Below, in pieces: positions 9,198 through 17,913 of a DNA stretch of 64,000 bases (positions are counted from its first letter, which is position 1; each line of letters begins with the position of its first letter). The DNA comes from Actinomyces qiguomingii (GTDB lineage Bacteria > Actinomycetota > Actinomycetes > Actinomycetales > Actinomycetaceae): the NCBI RefSeq assembly GCF_004102025.1, contig NZ_CP025228.1, forward strand, positions 2,604,001 through 2,668,000, in the 5' to 3' direction. Both the position numbers and the translations under genes were made by a program. The notes under the pieces are model-generated. The model saw only the letters and a program-made list of their open reading frames with translations. It was not told the origin of the DNA and searched no databases.

Positions 9198-10658
9198 TCA
9201 GTTCCAGACGTCGCCGGGGACATCTCCGGGCAGGTGGGGGTTGTCGCGCCCAACGAAGACGGGTTCTTCAACCCCGGCGCTGCGCTGGGCCTCCCAGTCG
9301 CGCAGGGCACCCACCCCCCACTTGGACAGCAGGATGAGGGCGATGAGGTTGGTGACGGTCATTACGGCCATGGCGATGTCGACGGCGTTCCAGACGACGT
9401 CGAGCGACAGCACAGCACCGACAGTGGCGGAGACCACCGAGACCACCCGCACGGTCCAGGTGGCCCAGGTCTTGCCGCCGGTCAGGAAGGACATGTTGGT
9501 GTCGGAGTAGACGTAGGCGGCGATGATTGAGGAATAGGCGAGCACGAAGATCAGGACTGCGATGGGCAGGATGGTCCAGCCGCCCAGCTCGTGGGAGACG
9601 GCCATGATGGTCAAGGTGGAGGGGTTGGCGCCGTCGGCGCCCCACACCTCGGGTCCGGCGATGAGGATGACGAAGGCGGTGGCGGTGCACACCACAATCG
9701 TGTCGATGAATACGCCCAGGGACTGAATCAGGCCCTGCTGCACCGGGTGAGAGACGGTGGCGGTTGCGGCCGCGTTGGGGGCGGTGCCCTGGCCGGCCTC
9801 ATTGGAGAACAGGCCGCGCTTGGTGCCGTTGACGACGGCGGCCAGGATGCCTCCGCCCAGGCCTCCCACCAGCGGCTGGGGGGCGAAGGCGGAGGAGATG
9901 ATCAGGCCAAGCACCTCCACGAAGCGGCCCAGGTGCATCACGCAGATGATGAACACCAGGACGATATAGATGGAGGCCATAATGGGGGCCATCCACTCGG
10001 TCACGCGGGCGACGGTGCGGATGCCGCCGAAGATGACCATGGCGGTGAACACGAAGACCAGGGCAGCGATAACCAGCTGGGCGGCGGACAGTCCGCCGAA
10101 GCCCGCGATGGCGGCGCCGTCGTCGCCGATGGCGCCCAGGAGTGTGCCGGCCACGGCGTTGGACTGCACGGAAGTGATGATGAAACCGCAGGTGACCAGG
10201 GTGATGACGGCGTAGACGCCGGCCAACACGGGGCTGCCCACGCCGGCGCGCATGTAGTAGGCGGGGCCGCCGCGGAAGGAGCCGTCGTCGGCACGGACCT
10301 TGAAGATCTGGGCGAGGGTGGCCTCGAAGAAGGCGGTGGCCATACCTACCAGGGCCACCACCCACATCCAGAACACGGCTCCGGGCCCGCCCATCAGCAG
10401 GGCGGCGGCCACCCCGAAGATGTTGCCGACCCCCACACGGGCGGCCAGAGAGATGGCGAAGGCCTGGAAGGAGGAGATGCCGCCGCGGGCCCCGGAGCGG
10501 GAGGAGGTCACCGCCCGCACCATGCCAGGCAGGTGCCGCACCTGCACGCCCCGGGTACGAATTGTCAGAAACAGGCCTGTGCCGACCAGCACCCACATGG
10601 TTATATGCGCGGTGATCCAGTCGGCGATCGAAAGCAGGCTGTCTGCGAGAGCTTCCAT
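9198..10658 (-). CDS. Sodium:alanine/glycine symporter (AGCS family), copy 4 (promoter-proximal)
   Basis: A 486-residue AGCS transporter and first gene of the four-copy cluster. It shows GVGNIFGVAAALLMGGPGAVFWMW, FRGGPAYYMRAG, NGTKRGLFSNEAGQGTAPNAAATATVSHPVQQ and the tail NPHLPGDVPGDVW at the very end. GGAAGGG upstream supports ATG at 10658. A 126-base gap separates it from the preceding same-strand gene, so the cluster promoter should lie at about 10660-10784. An extra glycine-rich insertion (GAIGDDGAAIAGFGG, about residues 175-190) distinguishes it from the others. Confidence 0.88.
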   Translation of the reverse strand: MEALADSLLSIADWITAHITMWVLVGTGLFLTIRTRGVQVRHLPGMVRAVTSSRSGARGGISSFQAFAISLAARVGVGNIFGVAAALLMGGPGAVFWMWVVALVGMATAFFEATLAQIFKVRADDGSFRGGPAYYMRAGVGSPVLAGVYAVITLVTCGFIITSVQSNAVAGTLLGAIGDDGAAIAGFGGLSAAQLVIAALVFVFTAMVIFGGIRTVARVTEWMAPIMASIYIVLVFIICVMHLGRFVEVLGLIISSAFAPQPLVGGLGGGILAAVVNGTKRGLFSNEAGQGTAPNAAATATVSHPVQQGLIQSLGVFIDTIVVCTATAFVILIAGPEVWGADGANPSTLTIMAVSHELGGWTILPIAVLIFVLAYSSIIAAYVYSDTNMSFLTGGKTWATWTVRVVSVVSATVGAVLSLDVVWNAVDIAMAVMTVTNLIALILLSKWGVGALRDWEAQRSAGVEEPVFVGRDNPHLPGDVPGDVWN

Positions 10659-10784
10659 GAACTAGCGCCCTTCCGCGTGGGGATACGGGAACGCGCGGCA
10701 TCATGTCACAGTCCGGGCCGAGAACCATTATCCGTCCGCATACTCATACGCCGTCGGTATCACCCAGGTGACAGACGCACCCGC

Positions 10785-12023
10785 TCAGGGCCGCGACTGT
10801 CCGAGCGGCGACGCCACCGCCTCCTGGACGACCCCGTAGTCGATCATGAGTTGCAACGGGTGGCCGTCGCGATCCAGCCCCCAGTACACGGCGTAGGTAC
10901 CGTCCCCCCAGCCGGAGCTGGTCATGACGCCAATGGGTCCGGTGCCACAGTCGAACATCGTCATATCCTCCCAGCGGCGCTCCGGGAACGGATTCCAGGC
11001 GTTCCACCACTGCCGCCGCGTCAGGCTTATGTATGCGGCGGCGTCGACGATCGCGGCGGTGCCCGAGTCCACGCCCACCGCGGTCCCGACTCCGGGGAAG
11101 AGCGCAGCAGCACACCACCGCACGGGCTCGCCGTCGTCGAGTACCGCCCGCACCGCGGCGACCCGCTCGTAAGGCCCCTGTTTGGTGTCGATGGTCGCCA
11201 GCAGCGCCTGGGCCGTGGCGATCCCCGGCCGCACGCGCAGCGCACACGTGTACATCATGCTCGTCTGCGAACCGGCGTCTCCCACGGCGAGTAGTCCGCC
11301 ATGTGGGAAGGAACCGATCGTTTGCACCCTGATTCGTCGGACCGGTGAGCGCCGCTGGGCCTCGGCGAGCGCCCGCTGCCACTGGGGTCCTTCGGTCTCA
11401 TCAACCCGCTGCGCCAGCTCGAATTCGTCCACAGGATCGCGGGCCCAGCCGTCGTGGAACAGCGCACCGGGGTTCGGGCTGTCCACCTCGGGACTGAGGA
11501 GAATGTCCTCATAGGGCGCCATCCCATCCGGCGCCTGCAGCCACTTGCCTCGCCGGTCCTCGGGCACCAGGGGCTGGCCGGGATTCTCGTGGTACTCGTC
11601 GATCCTGTCTATGAGCCAGTCCCCGGCCTGGTTGAGCAGAGTTATTTCGATTATGGACCCGCCCGGGACGCCGGTACGCGTCATCCGTGCCCGCGCCAAG
11701 TTCCCGTATTCCTCGACCCGCTCCACCTTGCAGGTCTGCGGGCTGTAGTCGCTGTATGAGGAGAAGCCGTACCGGCGCTTAACCCAGGACCGTTCGGTTC
11801 GGTGGGCCGTATCAACGGCGTACATCGCCTCACTCCAGGCCTCGAAGGGATCAGGGCCTGAATCACCCTTGTCCCTCCTCCGCCTGCGAGATCCGCCGAA
11901 TACGGCGGCATGCCGGTCGGCGGATGCGTCCTCGTCATCCGGCGGATAGAACAGCGGCTTGACCCGCGCGTGGGCGGCGGCATAGTCCGCCAGGAACGCT
12001 TCTACTCGGTTGCGCGGATCCAT
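10785..12023 (-). CDS. DUF4241 protein with N-terminal NTF2-like region
   Basis: About 412 residues from ATG at 12023. The C-terminal part (FPGVGTAVGVDSGTAAIVDAAAY, then CGTGPIGVMTSSGWGDGTYAVYWGLDRDGHPLQLMIDYGVV) is characteristic of DUF4241. The N-terminal part resembles small NTF2-fold immunity or scaffold domains (DWLIDRIDEYHENPGQPL at its end). The frame stays open upstream to 12176, but that start would overlap the divergent helicase by 19 bases, so the internal ATG at the domain boundary is preferred. DUF4241 proteins are often found as cytoplasmic immunity-like proteins; no toxin gene is visible here, so this role is only possible. Confidence 0.7.
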   Translation of the reverse strand: MDPRNRVEAFLADYAAAHARVKPLFYPPDDEDASADRHAAVFGGSRRRRRDKGDSGPDPFEAWSEAMYAVDTAHRTERSWVKRRYGFSSYSDYSPQTCKVERVEEYGNLARARMTRTGVPGGSIIEITLLNQAGDWLIDRIDEYHENPGQPLVPEDRRGKWLQAPDGMAPYEDILLSPEVDSPNPGALFHDGWARDPVDEFELAQRVDETEGPQWQRALAEAQRRSPVRRIRVQTIGSFPHGGLLAVGDAGSQTSMMYTCALRVRPGIATAQALLATIDTKQGPYERVAAVRAVLDDGEPVRWCAAALFPGVGTAVGVDSGTAAIVDAAAYISLTRRQWWNAWNPFPERRWEDMTMFDCGTGPIGVMTSSGWGDGTYAVYWGLDRDGHPLQLMIDYGVVQEAVASPLGQSRP

Positions 12024-12157
12024 ATCCGGTCCAATCGTGAAGGTGACGGTATCCCGCAAGACTGCCACATTCGTGTCCGTCAACTGGGAGGCCGTCAAGG
12101 AGCGTAAACCGGGGCGACCGTCGCGGGGCCGGCCAGACGTCATGAGACGATGACCGC

Positions 12158-14848
12158 ATGCCAGCCCCAACCGCACCCGCGCTCAACGTCATGCTCGACT
12201 CCCTCATCCCCGCCGATGATCCCGAGCGCGTCCCGGAGCCGGAGGAGGTCTACCTGGCCTTCGCCGAGTGGGCCGAGTCCAGTGGACGGCCGCTGTATCC
12301 GCACCAGGATGAGGCCCTGAGCCAGATCCTGTCCGACAGGCATGTGATCGCCGCCACTCCCACCGGCTCGGGCAAGTCGATGATCGCGCTGGCCGCGCAC
12401 ACCGCCTCCCTGGCCCGTGGCGGCCGCTCCTACTACACGGCCCCGCTCAAGGCGCTGGTCAGCGAGAAGTTCTTTGAGCTGGTGGGCCTGTTCGGGGCGG
12501 ACAACGTCGGCATGGTCACCGGTGACACCTCCATCAACGCCGCCGCCCCCATCATCTGCTGCACGGCGGAGATCCTGGCCAACCAGTCACTGCGGGAGGG
12601 CGAGGCGCTGGACGTGGACACGGTGGTGATGGACGAGTTCCACTACTACGCCGATCCGCAGCGCGGCTGGGCCTGGCAGGTGCCGCTGCTGGAGCTGCCG
12701 CAGGCGCAGATGGTGCTGTTGTCGGCCACGCTGGGGGACGTGTCCTTCTTCGTGCGGGACCTGCGCGAGCGCACGGGCCGGGAGGTCGCCGTCGTCGACG
12801 ACGCCGTGCGCCCGGTGCCGCTGGAGTGGGAGTACGCGATCGAGCCGATCGGCGATCTGCTGCAGCGGCTGGTGGAGCAGGACAAGGCGCCCGTTTACGT
12901 GGTGCACTTCTCCCAGAAGGAGGCGGTGGAGCGGGCCTCCGCACTGCTGAGCGTGGACCTGGGCGCCAAGAAGCGCAAAGAGGAGCTGGTGGCGGCTATC
13001 GGCGACTTCCGCTTCGGGCCGGGCTTCGGGCGTACCCTGTCGCGGCTGCTGCGCTCGGGGATCGGCGTACACCACGCCGGCATGCTGCCCCGCTACCGGC
13101 GGCTGGTGGAGCGCCTGGCACGTACGGGACTACTGTCGGTCATCTGCGGCACCGACACCCTGGGGGTGGGGATCAACGTGCCCATCCGCTCGGTGGTGCT
13201 GACCAGCCTGGTCAAGTTCGACGGCGCCAAGGAGCGGCACCTGACGGCGCGGGAGTTCCACCAGATCGCCGGGCGCGCCGGCAGGGCCGGCTTCGACACC
13301 CGCGGCTACGTGATCGTGCAGGCGCCCGAGCACGTCATTGAGAATGCGCGCGCCCTGGCCAAGGCGGGCGATGACCCGCGCAAGCGCCGCCGGATCGTGC
13401 GCAAGCAGGCGCCCGAGGGGCGCGTCAACTGGACGGACAAGACCTTCGAGCGGCTGCGCGACGCCGCGCCGGAGACGCTGACCAGCCAGTTCCAGGTCAC
13501 CACCACCATGGTGCTGAACCTGATGGAGCGTGACGGCGATCCGGTCCAGGCCATGGCGCAGCTGCTTGAGCGCGTGCATGAGCCGGAGGCCTCCCGGCGA
13601 CGGCACGTGCGCCGGGCGATAGAGATTTACCTGTCTCTGCGCACCGCCGGGGTGCTGGAGCACGTCTCCTCCGCCCAGGCTGCCGCCGATGGCCGCCCCC
13701 GGCTGCGCCTGGCCGTGGACCTGCCCGATGAATTCGCCCTGAACCAGCCGCTGGCGCCGTTCGCCTTGGCGGCCATGGACCTGTTGAACCTGGAGGACCC
13801 CGAGCACACGCTCAACGTGGTCTCGGTGGTGGAGGCGACCCTGGACGATCCGCGGCCGCTGCTATACGCCCAGCAGCGGCAGGCCCGCGGCGAGGCGGTG
13901 GTCGCCATGAAGGCCGAGGGCATGGACTATGAGGAGCGCATGGCGGCCCTGGAGGACATCACCTGGCCGCAGCCGCTGGCGGAGCTGCTGGCTCCGGCGC
14001 TGGAGATGTACAAGCAGTCCAACCCGTGGGCGGCCGAGTATGAGCTGAGCCCGAAGTCGGTGGTGCGGGACATGGTGGAGAGCGCCATGACCTTCTCTGA
14101 CCTGATCTCTCGCTACGACCTGGGCCGCAGCGAGGGCGTGGTGCTGCGTTACCTGACCGACGCCTACCGGGCGCTGCGGCAGGTGGTGCCCGAGGAGCAC
14201 CGCACCGAGGAGGTGGAGCAGCTGACCGACTGGCTGGGCGACCTGGTGCGCGCCGTGGACTCCTCCCTGCTGGATGAGTGGGAGGCGCTGGGCGCCGCCC
14301 AGTCCGGGCATGCGCAGGAGGGCGCGGATCTGCTGCAGGCGGACCGGGCCGACCAGGCCGCGGGGGCGGAGCGGGCCTTCGGGGCTGACGCCGATGGCAA
14401 GCTGCCCTTTACCCGCAACCTGCACGCCTTCCGGGTGGCGGTGCGCCGGGAGATGTTCCGCCGCGTGGAGCTCATGGCCCGCGACGACGTCGAGGGCCTG
14501 GGACGCCTGGACGCCGCGTCCGGCTGGGGCGAGGACCGCTGGGATGCGGCCCTGGGCCGCTACTGGGACGAGTACGACTGGATCAGCACGGACACCCCCG
14601 CCCGGGCGGTGGCGCTGGCACCACTGGATGAGGCGCCGGATGATGCTGCGCTGGCGGCGGCCGGGGTGTCGGAGCGGGCGCGCGAGGCGCTGGACGGCTC
14701 GGGGCGGCGCGTGTGGTTGGCTACTCAGATCCTGGAGGACTCGGCGGGAGACCACGACTGGCGGCTCACGGCCCTGGTGGACCTGGACGAGTGCGACCGG
14801 GCAGAGGCCGCCGTTGTGCACCTGTTGCGTGTCGGCCCGCAGAGCTGA
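12158..14848 (+). CDS. Ski2-like DEAD/DEAH-box RNA helicase with DUF3516 C-terminus
   Basis: An 896-residue SF2 helicase. Motif I is ATPTGSGKSMIALAAH (about residues 66-80), motif II DEFHYY (about 162-167), motif III LSATLGD and motif VI QIAGRAGRAGF; HHAGMLPRYRRLVE precedes the second RecA-like domain's end. Residues about 420-896 form the actinobacterial DUF3516 extension. These proteins resemble Ski2/Mtr4/HelY helicases and probably remodel structured RNA in decay or rRNA processing; the substrate is unknown. It is divergent from the DUF4241 gene with about 135 bases between starts. Residues near 730-750 (QADRADQAAGAERAF) form an Ala-rich low-complexity insert. Confidence 0.9.
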   Translation: MPAPTAPALNVMLDSLIPADDPERVPEPEEVYLAFAEWAESSGRPLYPHQDEALSQILSDRHVIAATPTGSGKSMIALAAHTASLARGGRSYYTAPLKALVSEKFFELVGLFGADNVGMVTGDTSINAAAPIICCTAEILANQSLREGEALDVDTVVMDEFHYYADPQRGWAWQVPLLELPQAQMVLLSATLGDVSFFVRDLRERTGREVAVVDDAVRPVPLEWEYAIEPIGDLLQRLVEQDKAPVYVVHFSQKEAVERASALLSVDLGAKKRKEELVAAIGDFRFGPGFGRTLSRLLRSGIGVHHAGMLPRYRRLVERLARTGLLSVICGTDTLGVGINVPIRSVVLTSLVKFDGAKERHLTAREFHQIAGRAGRAGFDTRGYVIVQAPEHVIENARALAKAGDDPRKRRRIVRKQAPEGRVNWTDKTFERLRDAAPETLTSQFQVTTTMVLNLMERDGDPVQAMAQLLERVHEPEASRRRHVRRAIEIYLSLRTAGVLEHVSSAQAAADGRPRLRLAVDLPDEFALNQPLAPFALAAMDLLNLEDPEHTLNVVSVVEATLDDPRPLLYAQQRQARGEAVVAMKAEGMDYEERMAALEDITWPQPLAELLAPALEMYKQSNPWAAEYELSPKSVVRDMVESAMTFSDLISRYDLGRSEGVVLRYLTDAYRALRQVVPEEHRTEEVEQLTDWLGDLVRAVDSSLLDEWEALGAAQSGHAQEGADLLQADRADQAAGAERAFGADADGKLPFTRNLHAFRVAVRREMFRRVELMARDDVEGLGRLDAASGWGEDRWDAALGRYWDEYDWISTDTPARAVALAPLDEAPDDAALAAAGVSERAREALDGSGRRVWLATQILEDSAGDHDWRLTALVDLDECDRAEAAVVHLLRVGPQS

Positions 14849-14890
14849 GGGGCGGCGTCGGGACGGCCGGTCTGTTAGAGGGATTGACTC

Positions 14891-15403
14891 CTACCGGCCA
14901 GGTCGGGCGAGCGGCTTAACGAAGTGGCGGAGTTGGTAGGCGCCTGCGGGTGTTCTCCCGGTCTCGCAGTAGCCGAGCCGTCTGTAGAGCCGAATGTTGG
15001 CGGCGCTGTGCTCCCCGGTGAAAAGCCGTATCTCCCGCGCGTCCGGGAAGACAGCCTCGGCGTGACGCAGAAGCCGGGTACCCAGGCCCTGCCCTTGACG
15101 GTCGGGGGCGACGATGAGCCGTCCGAGCTCAACCGCGTCTCCGCTGTGCCGCAGACGCACGGACGCAATGAGACGGCCGTGATCTCGGATACCGCACGCC
15201 GTGACGGCGGGGCCTGAGAGCTCCTCCTGCAGCTCGGCGAGGGTCTGCGTCAGGGGCGGGAGGCCGAAGTCACTGTGTGCCCTGGCTTCGGTGATGTAGG
15301 CGGCCCGCTGTAACGTCAGGATCTCGCCCGCGTCCCGCGCGCCGAGTTCAATGATGGTCGGCGCATGCTCGTGCTCGGGGGCGGAGGCGCAGGTGCTGCT
15401 CAT
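14891..15403 (-). CDS. GNAT-family N-acetyltransferase
   Basis: A 170-residue acetyltransferase. The acetyl-CoA pyrophosphate-binding motif A is seen as LIVAPDRQGQGLGTRLLRHAEAV (Q-x-x-G-x-G/A), and motif B region as ENSAANIRLYRRLGYCETG-like sequence, actually GEHSAANIRLYRRLGYCETG. The start at 15403 (MSSTCASAPEHEH) is preferred to an upstream in-frame GTG/ATG extension, which has no conserved sequence and is rich in rare-looking low-complexity residues. Substrate cannot be inferred. It is convergent with the helicase gene. Confidence 0.85.
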   Translation of the reverse strand: MSSTCASAPEHEHAPTIIELGARDAGEILTLQRAAYITEARAHSDFGLPPLTQTLAELQEELSGPAVTACGIRDHGRLIASVRLRHSGDAVELGRLIVAPDRQGQGLGTRLLRHAEAVFPDAREIRLFTGEHSAANIRLYRRLGYCETGRTPAGAYQLRHFVKPLARPGR

Positions 15404-15626
15404 GCCCCCAGCCTTCCACGTATGGGCAACTCCCAGCCCTGCGACTGCCGGAGCCGTCGGGCCGAGGACATCCCGGCTGGCCCGAGAACGTTTCCCTAGG
15501 CCCGACAACGACCACCGGCATCACAACCTCTACCCGAACCACCACACCCACAAACGCGAAGAGCCAGTCATCCGGGTGGTCAGTGCGTCTGATGTATGGG
15601 TTCGGGGTCTACTACTCCGGTTCGGG
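15404..15626. other. Intergenic segment upstream of the acetyltransferase
   Basis: This is the promoter side of the acetyltransferase. I see no gene. Two copies of GGTTCGGG(G/C)TCTACTAC at about 15600-15635 begin the inverted-repeat cluster described next. Confidence 0.4.
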
Positions 15627-15720
15627 CTCTACTACGCCACTTAGGTGTTTGTTGAAGGGCTCTGGACCGTTCAGCAGAGTCCTAAGTGGCGTACTCAACG
15701 GTTAAGTAGCGTAGTAGAGG
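15627..15720. repeat. Nested inverted repeats (TACGCCACTTAGG family)
   Basis: The segment at 15627-15645 (CTCTACTACGCCACTTAGG) is followed by a perfect 13-bp reverse complement of its right half (CCTAAGTGGCGTA, 15681-15693). A second, longer imperfect reverse complement (TTAAGTAGCGTAGTAGAGG) follows at 15702-15720. One left arm can therefore pair with either of two right arms, giving alternative hairpins or a cruciform. No T-run follows. Confidence 0.75.
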
Positions 15721-16103
15721 TCCCGGCGAGGTAGGTGGGTGTTCGCGTTGGCGCTTGCCGGGGGCGTTGGTGGTCGGTGGTGTTGGTTGGGGGTAGGTGG
15801 GTGGTGTCCGGGGCTGTGGCGTGCGGTGCCGGTAGGGCGTGTGTGGCTGGTGGGGTGTGGCGGTGAGGTTGCGATTTGGTCTACGGTACAAAGTTTGGTG
15901 CGTTTTGACGCCGACTTTTCCGCATGACTTCGTTGAAAGTTGGTGGCTGGAGGGGGCTTGGGGGGTGTCGGTGGCGCTTGGCTTGTTTTCAACGAAAGGT
16001 GGTAGTTTTGGGGTGGTGTTAGCCGGTCTCGTGGGGTGCTTGCGGGGTCGGTGGCGATCTGGCCTCTGGAAGTGGCGGTATGACGCGGTTTCCAGAGGCA
16101 GGG
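15721..16103. other. Strand-skewed region upstream of the CRISPR array (candidate leader)
   Basis: About 380 bases with extreme G/T bias on the plus strand up to about 15875, then a more balanced part. It contains an imperfect inverted repeat around CGTTGAAA (about 15930-15937) and TTTTCAACG (about 15986-15994). No gene is seen. It adjoins the end of the array that has intact repeats, so by position it is the candidate leader and promoter of the array. Confidence 0.5.
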
Positions 16104-16929
16104 GTCAGGAAGCACCTCGCACCTCCAGGTGCATTGAGACCGTTGTCGGCATAAAGTTGCCAGCCCATGATAACTCGTCAGGAAGCACCTCGCACCTCCA
16201 GGTGCATTGAGACGTCACAACGAGAGCTAAAGGGAAGCCCCAGTCTAGCGTCAGGAAGCACCTCGCACCTCCAGGTGCATTGAGACGTTGCCCTAGCCGT
16301 CGTCGACATCGCCATTGTTGACGGTCAGGAAGCACCTCGCACCTCCAGGTGCATTGAGACATCAGATCGCGCACCCAGTCGTCTAGTCCTTCGTAGGTCA
16401 GGAAGCACCTCGCACCTCCAGGTGCATTGAGACCTCCGGGTTCGGCGTCTCCGGGTTCGGCGTCTCCGGTCAGGAAGCACCTCGCACCTCCAGGTGCATT
16501 GAGACCTGCGCCCCTAACAGTGCGAAGGCGCCCTCGACCCCCGTCAGGAAGCACCTCGCACCTCCAGGTGCATTGAGACAAGGGCGGCGTACGAGATCGC
16601 TTCGCCAGTGAGGGGTCAGGAAGCACCTCGCACCTCCAGGTGCATTGAGACGCGCGTAGCTGCGGTGGCAGCGCAGCTTTTACTAAGTCAGGAAGCACCT
16701 CGCACCTCCAGGTGCATTGAGACGTGCCGGTTCGAGCCAGCCCACCGCCGGTTTACGCCGTCAGGAAGCACCTCGCACCTCCAGGTGCATTGAGACGTCA
16801 CTGGTACGAAGACCCAAAACATCAGGAGACCGTCAGGAAGCACCTCGCACCTCCAGGTGCATTGAGACAAACCACGTGAAAACGGCGACGCAGGCCACCA
16901 TGTGTCAGGAAGCACCTCGCACCTCCAGG
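16104..16929 (+). CRISPR. CRISPR array: 12 repeats of 37 nt, 11 spacers of 35-37 nt, no adjacent cas genes
   Basis: Eleven identical 37-nt repeats start at 16104, 16177, 16250, 16324, 16397, 16469, 16543, 16615, 16687, 16760 and 16832. A twelfth at 16904 matches only its first 26 nt. Repeats begin GTCAGGAAGCACC and end GCATTGAGAC, and contain a stem GCACCT/AGGTGC. The ATTGAGAC end resembles the 8-nt 5' handle typical of type I/III crRNAs. With the decayed terminal repeat on the right, transcription is inferred left to right with the leader on the left. No cas gene is recognisable anywhere in the 64 kb, so the array is an orphan or served in trans. Confidence 0.97.
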
Positions 16930-17141
16930 CGCCACAGCCTTTCACCTACTTCGGCCGAGGGTTCGCTGGTTCCTGCGCAGCTTCACCTCTCCAATAAGCT
17001 GTGGGTAGGCCGTGACGAAGCGTTGCCGCCCAACACTCGACCGCCGTCGTCCCCTGCTGTGGCCAGCACCCAGACGGAACGACACCATGGGGCATACGGG
17101 CAACTGGTCCCACCCGGAGCCGTCGGAGGTAGCCTTGCCAG

Positions 17142-17753
17142 GTGGCGAAGACAGCCGGGATTCTGTACGCGGTCCCCCGCTTGGACGTGTGGGTCGTATG
17201 CCCCCGCTGTGCCGGCCCCGCTCACGTGGTGCGTCGCGGGGTCTTCTGCACCGCCTGCACCTGGCAGGCCACGGGCGCCGCATCCGGATGGATGTGCGGG
17301 TGCTGCGGACGCTGGGAGAACGACAGGCCATTACCCGCCGAGCCGACTCCCGCGGAGCTGTTTTGGCGCTGCCCCTCCTGCGGTCGGCGTGAGACGACAA
17401 GAACTAGAGTGTCCGCCCGCTCACGCCCGTCACGCACCTGCGCGTGCGGCACCCGTCAGGAGCTGATCGACACACATGTCTCCATCCGAGTGGCCGATGG
17501 GCACGACGCCCTTTACGGCCTGCCCTTCTTCCTCACCGAGCCCTGCGCCGGTCGCAGCCTTTGGGTCGCCAATCAGGACCACGCCGAGTACCTCATCGAC
17601 TTTCTGGGAGCCGACTTGCGCCGCAAGCGGAATTCAAACGCCGGAAGAGGCGTGGAACAGAGGCTCCCGGGATGGATGCTCAGCCACAAGCACCGCCAAG
17701 CGGTGCTACGCGGACTGCACAGGCTGCAAGCACGCGCAAAAGCCCTGACCTAG
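17142..17753 (+). CDS. Multi-zinc-ribbon protein of unknown function
   Basis: A 203-residue, Cys-rich protein. Successive CxxC knuckles are CPRC (about 20), CTAC (about 36), CGCC (about 52), CPSC (about 79) and CAC-type CACG (about 98), suggesting two or three stacked zinc ribbons. A helical half follows (HDALYGLPFFLTEPCAGRSLWVANQDHAEYLIDFLGADLRRKR, ending LSHKHRQAVLRGLHRLQARAKAL). Actinobacterial proteins of this kind are usually annotated TFIIB-type zinc ribbon proteins, without a known role. GTG start at 17142 is preceded by GGAGG. It starts 212 bases after the CRISPR array and is not a recognisable Cas protein. Confidence 0.75.
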   Translation: MAKTAGILYAVPRLDVWVVCPRCAGPAHVVRRGVFCTACTWQATGAASGWMCGCCGRWENDRPLPAEPTPAELFWRCPSCGRRETTRTRVSARSRPSRTCACGTRQELIDTHVSIRVADGHDALYGLPFFLTEPCAGRSLWVANQDHAEYLIDFLGADLRRKRNSNAGRGVEQRLPGWMLSHKHRQAVLRGLHRLQARAKALT

Positions 17754-17913
17754 AGTCCAGGCGGATCAGCCGCGCACACCACTGCAGACCACGCGGCCCC
17801 GCCAAAAACGCCGCACGAACGCCCGAACTCTGCTGAGCCCGCCAGTCCGCGACGGGGCGAGCGGTGACAGCTAAGGCAGTGCTGGCCGGAACTGCTGCCA
17901 GCAGTGGCCCGAC

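Noticed and set aside
12826..13341. Second plus-strand frame inside the helicase gene
   Set aside because: An out-of-frame shadow; the helicase motifs continue uninterrupted in the main frame.
16105..16698. Minus-strand frame across the CRISPR array with a repeated peptide
   Set aside because: The repeat peptide (N-A-P-G-G-A-R-C-F-L-T) is only the translation of CRISPR repeats; no ribosome site and different frames in other repeats.
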